A stretch of DNA of 64,000 nt from assembly GCA_033239005.1 (NCBI GenBank), contig BSQZ01000022.1:281001-345000 (forward strand), written 5' to 3'. The translations under genes and the position numbers were made by a program. Under the pieces are notes generated by a model. The model was not told the origin of the DNA, ran no database searches, and worked only from the letters and a program-made list of their open reading frames with translations. Positions 44,300-54,497 of this stretch are shown one piece after another. Position 1 is the stretch's first letter; every line of letters begins with the position of its first letter. The DNA comes from Lamellibrachia satsuma (lineage: Eukaryota > Annelida > Polychaeta > Sabellida > Siboglinidae).

Positions 44300-45660
44300 G
44301 AATAATGGTGGAATTATAGCTTAAACATATGAAGCAGTATGCCGACGACCAAGGGAGGATGAACATTTGCAGCAGTAAGAATACCCAAAAAGCCATCTTG
44401 GTGCACCCTGGGGGCAAGACAGCCACCCATGTACCGGGGCAGTTCGGTCTACAACTCCTTCCCCCGTGTTTTTAGTTTTGTCATGTTTGATCGCCCTGAC
44501 AGTACATGGCAAAGTCAGTTTATGTTGCCCAACCATGGCATTGTGTTCTTTTGACTGCGAGTACAACAAAGATACGTCATGCCTGGACGATTCTGATCGA
44601 ACGCACCAACAAGTTGAATGTTAAACCTCTAATCATGCATAACATACCGAAATAAGGAGTTATGTACCATATTGGTTCGTCCATATAAATATGGACGAAA
44701 CATTGCCTGAATAATAATACATACATACACACATGAAAATATTATGATAGTGCAGAGGCTATAATAGTTGTCAAGTAAAAATGGAGTTAGCACATAAAAT
44801 ATACCTTCCAATTTATAAATTGGTGAAATGTTATAAAAGTGTTATATGCACGTATTTCCACAGTGACTGGGAGTGGTAGTGTTGGAATGTTTAGTGTCAT
44901 TGTAAATTAAAACAAATGCCTCTTTCCTTTGTATACAGGTGATACAATTAAGAAAATAGTAATAATTTATCGTACTCAATATAACCAGGATGCATGTAAT
45001 TCCAAAAACAATGCCCCAAACGCGGCGGTGCGCAGAAGAGTTGCACGAGTCATGGTATGTTCGCTGCTCCAGTCGAACAACCACGGAAAGGACTTTTTTC
45101 TAGTAATGCAGTGGCGTGATACGTAGTAAAAATTTAACAATGTACGCTTCATATAAGTTAGCGTCTCTCTGATTGTATACCTACCAATATTATCTGGACC
45201 ATATATTATCATTAACTCCGCGGACAGTATTCCAGAAATACTGTTTATGAGACAATATCTCTTCAGAAGTATATCCTGGAGATTGTTCTGCTACTGCATT
45301 ACACACATTAGAATGTTTGCAAATTGTGCAAATACCGAAGTTGATTTTCGTCTGTCTTTGCAGATGAAAGCGTATCAGTGAATTACAGTTAGTTGATAGT
45401 AAATTATTATAACATCAGTGAACAATGTAATTTGCTGGATCAGTAACTTGATTAAATGCAAATTTTAAGGTGGCTCCTCGAATGTTAATTGTATTTCTTT
45501 TCCTAAATAACAACATTCTTCTTCACATAACGGGCGGGTCCAGTCTCAGAAAAAAGGGGTGCCCAGTTTTCCAATTAAACAAATTTTATTACGTAACTTA
45601 ATATATAATCTAATTTACTGAAATATATAATTCTTGTAATTCTAGATCCTGTTAATGTGA
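44300..45660. other. no recognised exon
   Basis: The KCTD3 exons expected after the one at 45.67-45.83 kb (the stretch with RDDQQVFIQ in relatives and the last WD blades) could not be found here. Confidence 0.4.
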
Positions 45661-45665
45661 CTTAC

Positions 45666-45830
45666 CAAAGTTGTTTCTGTGGATATACTGATGGTGTGGT
45701 TCCACCATCTCTATGGAGATAACCTTGAATGATGCCAAGGCCACTAAACGGGCTGTGAGGTGGTCATGCCATGGAATCAGGTCACGTTCCACGTATGTAC
45801 ATGGTTGTACCCAGAACACACTGCAAACAC
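45666..45830 (-). pseudogene. KCTD3: KCTD3-like exon with TGA and frameshift
   Basis: TTTGCAG acceptor and GTAAG donor. CSGYNHVHTWNVT is followed by TGA where relatives have Arg (a CGA to TGA change would do it). A 1-base loss after TSQP then shifts the frame into ALASFKVISIEM. Confidence 0.75.
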
Positions 45831-46125
45831 AGCAGTGAGCTACAGTGATTCACTTTCCTTTATTAAAGCACCTGATACTGATACGCCGCGTCATATCAAA
45901 CGAAAGCTGATATGATCATAATCAATGTTTCAATTTGGATTACTTGAAAACAAAACCAAGCTTTTACTTGTATATTTTAAATAACTGTGTATGTCAGAGT
46001 ATTAGGTAATTGATGGCCCACTAAAAATCAACCCATAAATGTGATATAGTCACCATCTTGAAATAAAGCTTTTCCAGGTATATTTGAATATTTTCCAAAG
46101 ACACATACTTGAGAATTGGACCTAC

Positions 46126-46296
46126 CACAGACGAGATGCTTCGATGACAACATCACCTTAGTGATGGGACTGGTGTGTACAGAGAACGTCTGGAAGAGCT
46201 GTGGGCCCTGTCCAACTGACTCTAGGTGCTGCAGAATCACATGCCCAGCTCCCGAAATTGTCCAGTAGGCTATCTCAATCCATTTCCCACTCAGGG
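46126..46296 (-). pseudogene. KCTD3: KCTD3-like WD exon, intact frame
   Basis: TTTTCAG acceptor and GTAGGT donor. Reads [20 protein letters not shown] through [11 protein letters not shown] without stops. Phase 1 on both sides fits the neighbouring pieces. Confidence 0.75.
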
Positions 46297-46489
46297 CTGA
46301 AAACAGTCAAGCAATGTACAATGCCAAACCAGCCCTGCTTCATAAGAGCAACTTGCACATTAGCGTAAGAAATATAATCAACACATCTAAATGAGACGTT
46401 AGTCTTAAATGTAGTTTCTCTGAATTAGTCAATATTTATAATATTTAGTTCTAAAATTCAAGACAAATGTAGCAAGCAGGGAGACTCAC

Positions 46490-46577
46490 CTGTTGTGGGA
46501 GCGAGATAGACACTGAGGGTTGTGACACGGTGCCTACTATAGTATGTCCTTAATACGCAGCGGGAACTTCTGCATAT
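46490..46577 (-). pseudogene. KCTD3: KCTD3-like exon with internal deletion
   Basis: NMQKFPLRIKD matches the family, then the frame shifts and resumes at RVTTLSVYLAPTT before a GTGAGT donor. About eight codons of the usual spacer are missing. Confidence 0.6.
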
Positions 46578-46639
46578 TTGTAGGTAGGATGCAGAAACAA
46601 CACTCAATCAGCTTTAGTTTTCAAAAAATCTGCATACAC

Positions 46640-46830
46640 ATATTTTGTCTACTCTATCTAATATATAAAGAAGTTTATGTTGGTCGGTCAGTTGTGTCCT
46701 ATTCACGGACGTATTTGTGGGCCAATCTAGATGAAACTCTACTAGGTGACACAGGAGCCACTTCTGACGAACATGAAGGGTCATATGAGGAACCGACCAT
46801 ATGGGCCCCCGGGTTGGAAATTACATTTTA
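46640..46830 (+). mobile_element. possible Helitron-like or other dispersed repeat end
   Basis: TCTACTCTATCTAATATATAAAGAAGTTTATG followed by an ATTCACGGACGTATTTG segment resembles the start of Helitron-type repeats in invertebrates. Only the general pattern is seen; ends are not defined. Confidence 0.25.
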
Positions 46831-46939
46831 AAAAGGCTTTATTTTGTTTTCTATGTCATCATAAAGATACGAATTATGGCTGCCTTTTTTCATATTGATA
46901 ACAGTATTACACAAACTACTGTCCTGTCAGTACACCAGC

Positions 46940-47087
46940 TTATATAAACTGTGTGGCCGTGGTGAGAGTCCTTGTTGACCACCATTGTATCCGGGCCTGG
47001 GAAGCTTTGGTGGATTCTGATCCATTCAACCTTGTTCTCAATTTCTCGTCCACTAAACGGACTTTCTGCATCTTCTTGCACCATACC
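46940..47087 (-). other. unassigned open segment
   Basis: After a TTTTTACAG acceptor the frame reads GMVQEDAESPFSGREIENKV and EWIRIHQSFPGPDTMVVNKD. It does not match KCTD3 and I do not recognise it. Confidence 0.25.
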
Positions 47088-47636
47088 TGTAAAAATCAAA
47101 CATCTTCTTCCTTTTAAGCTGACCAAAGTACCGAAGCTTTCTTGTCATTGTCACTGTTCTCAATAGTTAACAATTGTTTTCGATTTTACTTACATAGTCA
47201 TTTCTTTTCAATCCAGCTAATAATCAACAATCTTCTATTGCATCGCACCTCAAGAGCGGCAAAGCGCTTTTTGCCTGCCCTTTTCAAAGTGTTACACCAC
47301 CTACCTACGTAGCATATCAATCCGTTGTTACCTCTCTGGAATAGATTATGACCCAACCGTGTCATACCTTGTCTTTGGAACCATGTTCTGTATCTATAAC
47401 AGAACAGAAATATGTGCAGTATTTGCACATTTCTATCGGTTTGATACATTTCCTCTGCAGAAGCTGAATGAATGATACTGCATTCCACAAAGAGCACTAC
47501 ATGTACTAGTGTTTACGTCAATCCTGGTTAAATCATGGTTAATAAAGGAACAGCTTAACTAACAAATTATCTTGGACGGATATAACACAGTATGCTATTA
47601 ATATTTTCTGACTTTCTATTGTAAAAAGAGCATGCA

Positions 47637-48172
47637 AACTGCATTTTATTTATCTGATTACTTGCCAGTTCTGTGTCATGGCATGCGACACCAAAACCTT
47701 GCCTATCTTGCTGAGTACAGCCACCATGAGATAATTACCTGCCAGTTTTGTGTCATGGCATGCCACACCCCGACCTTGTCTGTCCTACTGAGTATAGCCA
47801 CCTTGAGAGAATTACCTACTAGCTTGGTGTCATTACATAAAACACCCCGACCTTGCCTCTCCTAATGAGTACAGCCACCGTGAGAGAATTACTTGCCAGA
47901 TATGTGCCATGGCATGCCACACAACGACCTTGCCTCTCCTACCGAGTACAGCCACCGTGAGAGAATTGCGTGCCAGTTCTGTGCCATTGCATGCCACACC
48001 CCGAATTTGCTGTCCTACTGAGTATAGCCACCGTGAGCGAATTACCTGCCAGTTCTGTGCCGTTGAATGCCACACCCCGACTTCGCCTTTCCCACTGAGT
48101 ACAGCCACCGTGATAGATTTAACTGCCAGTTTTGTGTCACGGCGTGCAACATCCAGACCTGTCATGTTCCTG
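47637..48172 (-). repeat. 77-bp minisatellite made of a KCTD3-like exon end plus donor
   Basis: About seven copies with unit near 77 bp. On minus each unit reads TVAVLSRRGKVGVWHAMAQN then WQ and GTAA, which is the GKVGVWNAVTQHWQ exon end of KCTD3 with its splice donor. Copies are diverged from each other, and 77 is not a multiple of three. Confidence 0.8.
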
Positions 48173-48239
48173 AGAACAAAAAGAAGAGTTGTGGTTGGAT
48201 ATGGGTTGTCGGAAGAGTTTCCAGTTAACATCGGTTAGA

Positions 48240-49078
48240 GGCAAGGAAGTGACCCTTTATTGTTTATCATGGTGCTGGCACTAATCACCAGGAAGATCAG
48301 CATAAAGGATGTTCTCAGGTAGGTGTTGTATGCAAATGATCTGGCCATGACAGATGACAACAAACAAGAACTACAGGAAGTGTTGGAGGAATGGAAGGGG
48401 GTGTTCAAGAAGCACGGACTGAAAATGAGAAGTGATGTGGGTTGGATATCAGAGAGAGGACTTGAACATTACTTTGGATGGTAAGGAGATCAACCAAGTG
48501 GATGGTTTTGTGCACCTTGGAGGAATGGTTAAAGAGGATGGGCATTCAGAGGTAGAAATGCGATGTCGGATACAACAGGGAGCGAATGCTCGGGGAAAGG
48601 TATAGGGAGTCATGTTGGACAGAAACATTTTGATAAAGCTTAAAAGGAAAGTCCCGAGAGTTTGCGTTAAACCAGCATGCCTGTATCTGTATCTGGAGAC
48701 AGTGGCGTTGACAGAACAACAACAGCAGCTGTAAGTTTGGTTATGGGTTCGTCGAATAACAAGAACAAAAAGGGTTGACGAAAAAAGGATGAACAACCTG
48801 AGGAAAAATGGGACGCAACAGGGCAGCTGAACAGGAAGATTGGTGAGAAGCGAGGTGATATGGGCAGGCCACATGGTAAGGATGGATGCAGACAAACTAG
48901 TAAAGAGAGTGGAAGAGAAAGGTGGAAAAACATCAAGAATGCAAGAAAAGGGGAAGCGAACAGCTAAGATGGAAGGACTGCAAGTTGTGGGATACGAGAA
49001 GATCGGGGAAGGAAGAAAGATGGAGAGGGGACGGCCGATAGAAAAGTATGGAAAGAAACAACAGAAAGAGTGACTCGA
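48240..49078 (+). mobile_element. LINE reverse transcriptase C-terminal fragment
   Basis: Shifting frames read FIMVLALITRKISIKDVLR, then YANDLAMTDDNKQELQEVLE, EWKGVFKKHGLKMRSDVG, EINQVDGFVHLGGMVKEDGH and VRSEVIWAGHMVRMDADKLV. YAND stands for the catalytic YADD. Same family as 17.44-18.24 kb. Inserted between pieces of the KCTD3-like locus. Confidence 0.85.
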
Positions 49079-49384
49079 CAATATTTTACCTGACCCTAAC
49101 CCATGTACAGCAGGGAACAAAGAGGAAAAGCACCGTTAGTTTGGTAAAAAAGTTATGTTTAGTAAATCCAAGAATATGATCAACATTTTCATAAACAGTG
49201 TATAAATTGCTTATGAAAAAAACATTTCAATGCAACATTTGCCAAATTTTAGCATCCCTCTACAGACATGGCGTTCTGTGACTATGATGCATCATTTAGA
49301 AAACTGGTGCCTATGATAGTGACATGATTCTCTCCAGAACCTTTTTCTCATGACACACCTATCTCACTGACTGACTTATCTCAC

Positions 49385-49596
49385 GTGTGACGAGGCTGCC
49401 ATCATTGTTGACCATGACGCTCCACAACTGGATAGTGGACTGGAAGGTGGCGGCCACCATCCTGTTAACGTTCTCCTGGCCAGTGTTGAGTACCTTGGCA
49501 TTGAGGACCACCTTATCTATCAAATCCATCAGAAAAGTTACATAGATCTGTAGATCTCCTTCAATGAAACAGTTCGCACACCCACACTTTGATATT
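49385..49596 (-). pseudogene. KCTD3: KCTD3-like exon (LNAKV ... LWSV)
   Basis: TTTGCAG acceptor and GTGAGA donor. DLIDKVVLNAKVLNTGQENV then NRMVAATFQSTIQLWSVMVN align with VALNAKV, KMVAVASESSIILWSV of the family. The frame is open throughout. Confidence 0.6.
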
Positions 49597-49799
49597 CTGC
49601 AAAGAACAACAATCTATCATATGTATCTCTGTTTGAGCAACATATGCATTTTCCCAGGTGGTTGTATTCATATAAATGACGTACTCTTCTTGACTACAGC
49701 ATGCTCATAAAAATAAAATATCCTTTGAAAAGAAGGATGTACAGTGAAATAATAAATAACAACATTAAACAAATCAACCTGGTTACCAAAACAAATGCC

Positions 49800-50000
49800 G
49801 TAACAACTCAGCGCTAATACTGATTTATTAGAACAAATGTAAAAGTTAGTTTCCCAATCTAATGTGACATTCTCCCTTCCCCCACAATTCATCGTTACAG
49901 TTTTTGCAATGTCTGTTCCATTCATAATCCAGTGAATTTCCAAGAGGACCTTGAATGGCTTGCTTCCAAGGCGGTTATGTCTACTTATGACACCAACCTG
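49800..50000 (-). other. open exon-like segment, unidentified
   Basis: After a GGTACAG acceptor the frame reads VGVISRHNRLGSKPFKVLLE, then IHWIMNGTDIAKTVTMNCGG and NVTLDWETNFYICSNK. It has a secreted look, with N-glycosylation-type NGT and NVT. No family recognised. Confidence 0.3.
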
Positions 50001-50118
50001 TACCAATACACAAAGTGGGGATAGGCAAGAGCGATCTGATTGAAGTGACAATTGATATTGTTCACTCTTGGTCCACCAAAATTGTTCCTGGCTGCTGCAG
50101 CACCTGCAAAAAACCTCA

Positions 50119-50436
50119 AGTAAAGGTATGTTTACACAGCACTGTATCCAGTCCTTGGGATTGTTCAACGTGCTTAACAGTTCACCCCCTGGCTGATCTG
50201 TTCATTCCAACACCTTCTGAACTTCTCTGGGAAGCATTCAGCGATGCTGCAATTACTGTGTAAAGATTATTCGTTCATATTTCCACACTTGTCTGTACCT
50301 TGGTACTCATTTACAGCTGAGTGAAATGTGGTAATGTGGTGGAACAAAATTGTCAAAGCTCTGATACGGCAGCAATTAGATTTGAACACGGGTTCCCTCA
50401 GCCGAGTCTGGCATTCTATAGCAACCATGCTTACTT
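50119..50436 (-). mobile_element. tRNA-derived SINE
   Basis: On minus: GTTGCTATAGAATGCC (A box region), GTGTTCAAATC (B box), CATTTCACTCAGCTGTAAAT, GTTGGAATGAACAGATC and AACATACCTTTACTT. Third member of the family at 32.73 and 39.97 kb. Confidence 0.8.
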
Positions 50437-50440
50437 ATAA

Positions 50441-50944
50441 ACATTACATTATTAGAACGGCATGCATCTGCCACATCAACTTTTCCCACATACCATTCTC
50501 ATTTAAACAAGAAATTCACCGAAAAATACAACGGAATATCAGGCAGCGGCAGCCATGTTTATTAGCTTAACGGACTTGGTTGCTATGCAAACAGTCGTAA
50601 ACGTAATGGGTTGGACAAGTGCGTTTCTAATGTAGGTACAATGCATTTTTTTGACAATTCGTAATTGAATTTGGATTAAGTTTTAACTAAATTTAACACT
50701 TTGGTATTAGCACGCTGCTGAGCTTGGTTTTCAGAGGATTTTGGCGCTATAGAAATCTTCTTTATTGTATTGTATTATCCAGTCATGACAACCACACAAC
50801 AAACAGCACAGACTCAACTTTCATTCAGATTCTTTGCTTTGACTTCTATATGCCTGCAAGCATAATTGCTACAAGCCCTCCACGCTGCTGCCTTACAGAA
50901 TTTTATGTATTATTGTACTTAATTCCCATCATGGCCCTAGATAG
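50441..50944. other. nothing recognised
   Basis: No supported feature. Confidence 0.4.
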
Positions 50945-51480
50945 CTAAAGTCAGTTGATTCCCGAAGGTCTGAGCCATCCTTGGTCTCACTTTTCCCACT
51001 GATATCTCAATTTGTTTTAGCCGTTCTTGCGCCTGTTGAATTCCTTCAGACAGAAGTGCGATGTCATCAACAAAGTCGAAGTCTGTGACAACCGCCGGTC
51101 CAATCTGTCTATACTTAATTCAGCTCCTTTCTATTTTAAAGCCTAACTCTTCTTCTTTTTCACAAATGGCCACCCTTAAAGCAAAGTCGATGAATATAAC
51201 AAAGAGATATGGCGCAAGGGTGTCTCCTTGTAGCAATACAGCCAGAATCTCAAAAAGGGCGATTTTCCTACCATGCGTTTTCTGAATTTGTCCTAGCTAT
51301 ATTGGTTGTGGGTGGAGTCGAAGGCTTTGAAATGTATGAACGTTATTGTGGCAGGTTGTTTGCCCTCATTCTCTCTATTATATTAAGGTAAATTACATGT
51401 TCCACTGTAGTTCTTCCACCTCGAAAGCCATTGTGGTTGCACCTTAGGTAGATGTCAAGTTCGGGGATTATTCTAATTAA
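50945..51480 (-). mobile_element. LINE reverse transcriptase fragment (FVDD palm)
   Basis: On minus, in shifting frames: LRCNHNGFRGGRTTVEH, then GDTLAPYLFVIFIDFALR, DFVDDIALLSEGIQQAQERL and KQIEISVGK. These are RT motifs including the catalytic FVDD. Broken by stops and frameshifts. Confidence 0.8.
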
Positions 51481-51717
51481 GATCATTCAGTTGTAGCTTA
51501 ATGTTTTTCCACAATGTGTGTTAATTGCACGATATACCTTTTGCAGTGTAATTGCAGTAATATTACGACACAACGATATATCCGAGATGCAAAACAAATA
51601 TTTAATCACACAGTCACATTCACTGATATGCTTAACAGCAGGCCATGTTAGCAGAAGCAAATGGCTAAAGACAACCCAAGGAATGAAACTTCACGCTGGA
51701 CGGGGTGTAGACGGGTA

Positions 51718-52535
51718 CGGACCATAGTCACTTTTTCCATAGACCATTATAACGTTCTTGTGCCTCACTGAAAATGTATCCTACAATTTTTTGTCACAAC
51801 ACATGAGAGACCCACTAAGACACCCAGTGTGTGAAATTCGTGAAAATTACATACCTTCTTTTCGCACTAATTGTTTCAATGCATGACACCCCTGCATTTC
51901 TGCCATGAAATTCCCCGGTTTCCAAACTATGAGTACATCCTGCCTAATGGCCACTGTGTCCTTACGCGATAGGTATATCAACCGACAAATTGCATCATTT
52001 CAAATCTCAGATGTTACTGTGCACAAAAACATCACTTACACTCACACAATTTCTGATCTCACTAATACACCCAAACTGCACAATTATTTTTTTCCTATGG
52101 ACTCTTTATATGCAATGGGCACAGACCACGGTCACTTTTCCCATAGACGACCATTATAACGTTCTTGCGCCTACATTGAAAATTTATCCTACAATTTTTT
52201 TTAAATTCACAAAAAATGACAGACCCACTAAGACACCTGGTGTGTAAAATTCGTGAAAATGACATACCTCCTTTTCGCACAAATTGCTTCAATGCATGAT
52301 GCCCGTGCATTTCTGCCATGAAATTCCCCGGTTTCCCAAATATGAGTACATCCTGCCTAACAGCCACTGTGTCCTTACGAAACTGGTATACCTACTGACA
52401 AATGGCATCATTTCAATGCTTAGATGCTACTGTGCACAAAATCATCACTTCCACTCACTCATCCACACAATTTCTGCTCTCACAAATAAACCCTATCTGC
52501 ACAATTCATTTTTTTCCTTGGGACTCTTTATGTAT
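51718..52535. repeat. two-copy tandem duplication of about 407 bp
   Basis: 51,718-52,124 and 52,125-52,535 share CATTATAACGTTCTTG, GAGACCCACTAAGACACC, GAAATTCCCCGGTTTCC and TGAGTACATCCTGCCTAA. A partial third start (GACTGTGGTCCGTGCCC) follows. No coding meaning seen. Confidence 0.85.
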
Positions 52536-52619
52536 GTAATGGCGGATGGATTCTGACTGTGTTCCGTGCCCTAATGGTGGATGCATTCTGACTGTGGTCC
52601 GTGCCCAGACATGTTCCTG

Positions 52620-53520
52620 TGAAGGACTAACTTCCGACGAAACCTAGCGGATTAGTTTGGTGTAGGTACATTTTGTAACCTGATAGACTCGTGCAGAACT
52701 TGTCAAGTAAAAAATAAGGATTTCAAACCAAGCAAAAAGCCACGTCTGGTGATAACATGATTGGAGTTGCTGACCATAACAATCATTATAGATCATAATA
52801 AATAATACACGGTTCTTTTAGTGCACACATACACTGTTGAGCATGATACAAGACAACCCAGTACTACATTAGTTAATGGTGCAGTGCAAGAGTGGCATCC
52901 ATCCACAATGTACAGGACCTATTCGGATAATAAATAAACCACAATAGGGAATATATTTAAATGGTAAACAATTGTATATTACTGGTACTTTAACAGCCTT
53001 AGTTATTTTGAAGCCTAGTTGATGCACAGAAATCAGATACTTTTATTGATATCTCTGTAACTTACTTTTTAAATAAAGAAATGGAAAAGACGTGACTCAG
53101 TGAGAAATTGTGCAGTTGGTTATATAAGCATGCTTAAAAAATATGAAGGCACAAACTCCAGTTGTTTCTGTTCAGATAAATATATTGACTATTAAAATAT
53201 ATTATTAAAATGTATGTTAAAAAAAAAATTTTTATTCAAAAACTTAAATGATAACAAATAATTCCTAATATACTGGCAACCAATGGATTATATAAAATTC
53301 CGCAAAATCTTTAAAAAATGCGTAATCCAGTTTTCTAATTGCTAACTTAGTGAAATTTTCAGCGTTGGCCAGAATACAATTTTCACAAAATTAACACCAC
53401 CTGTTAATAGTTTCCAGTAATCATTCCCAGATAGTGACTGCATAGGTGTGAATATGAGTGTCTATAATTAGTAAAACAACAGGTAAATGGGTGCTACTAG
53501 AGCATATGCCCATAGCATTC
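52620..53520. other. nothing recognised
   Basis: AT-rich, no supported feature. Confidence 0.4.
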
Positions 53521-53529
53521 TCTTTCCAT

Positions 53530-53640
53530 CGTCCATATCCATATGTAGTTCATCAGTCCGTACTTGGTTGAGTGTTTCTTGTCTCTGTTGATGGCTGAAG
53601 TTTCTCACTCAACCTTCAACAAAGTCTAAAACATAATTAT
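53530..53640 (-). other. open segment, possibly coding
   Basis: Minus frame RNFSHQQRQETLNQVRTDEL and HMDMDDGKRML. It looks like a protein tail, but there is no clear link to neighbouring exons. Confidence 0.2.
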
Positions 53641-54497
53641 AGCAAACATACTATTACTAACATATAAATACATGCCAGAAAACACCTCACGTTGTGAAAC
53701 ATAAACTGTGGTAAGCTGGAACAGAGGTCATCAGTCACATGTGGTTAAATACGAATAACAAGTGATATCAAACTGATACTCAGGATTTTTCTGAAAACAA
53801 AAACAATAATAAGAGAATATGGCATGTATTTATAATTATATGATTGTTAATACGGAATCACTGACTATTTATACTTTAGATCACAATAGAGTGAGGACAA
53901 AAGGAGCACAGTTTTAAATTCATTATAATATTGATAGCATAAAGCATGTTTAAAAAGTCCACCCTTATTGAAAGGACAGGCTGGTCTGGAAATAGGTTAT
54001 GTCAACTTTTTGTCATATCTTAAAAATTACTTACCTCATTTTGACTAAATTTACAGTTTTTTTATGATTATGTGGAGAGAACGTCACTTATGACATCATA
54101 AGTAATCTGCATGACATTAACTATGATAACCAGATATTCTTAAAAAATGATAATGGGGTGGCTTTGTCCCATGAAAAACAGAATTCATATCCAATTTGTT
54201 TATTTATTCTAACAAACGATACATCATATTGTGCAATGAAGCAGTTTGGCTGAACAAATAATATTATTGACAAAAATATTTGTTCAATGTTAAAAATCAC
54301 AGTTTTATCAAACTTATTAAATTGGAATATTTGGGTTTCAAACAAATCAGACTCCACCACTCTACAACGTCTCTTAGTGAGAGTTGTACAGATAACGTGA
54401 GATGTAGATCACATAGACATGGGTTGTTTATACCTACTAGTTCTTGGGGATCAACATCACCGTGGGAAACTGCACCAGAAATCTCACTGATGTTGCT

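Larger units (their letters stand above)
45666..49596 (-). pseudogene. KCTD3: KCTD3/SHKBP1-like BTB-WD protein, decayed
   Basis: KCTD3/SHKBP1 proteins have an N-terminal BTB domain and WD-like repeats. Exon-like pieces in transcript order: 49,596-49,385 (KVVLNAKVLNTGQENVNRMV, STIQLWSV), a multiplied piece at 48.17-47.64 kb (GKVGVWHAMAQNWQ), 46,577-46,490 (MQKFPLRIKD, then TTLSVYLAPTT in another frame), 46,296-46,126 ([40 protein letters not shown], intact) and 45,830-45,666 (CSGYNHVHTWNVT, TGA, FHGMTTSQP, then a frameshift to LASFKVISIE). Splice sites and phases are preserved, so this is an intron-bearing copy. The TGA replaces an Arg of the family, and eight or so codons are missing from the 46.5 kb piece. 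No BTB exon was found. A functional copy may exist elsewhere, or this may be a lineage loss. Confidence 0.65.

Noticed and set aside
45666..45830. TGA read as an amino acid in the KCTD3-like exon
   Set aside because: A frameshift follows in the same exon and other exons are damaged too, so ordinary decay explains it better than recoding.
48449..49120. 223-codon minus-strand frame near 48.8 kb
   Set aside because: It is antisense to a LINE reverse transcriptase fragment and has no domain of its own.
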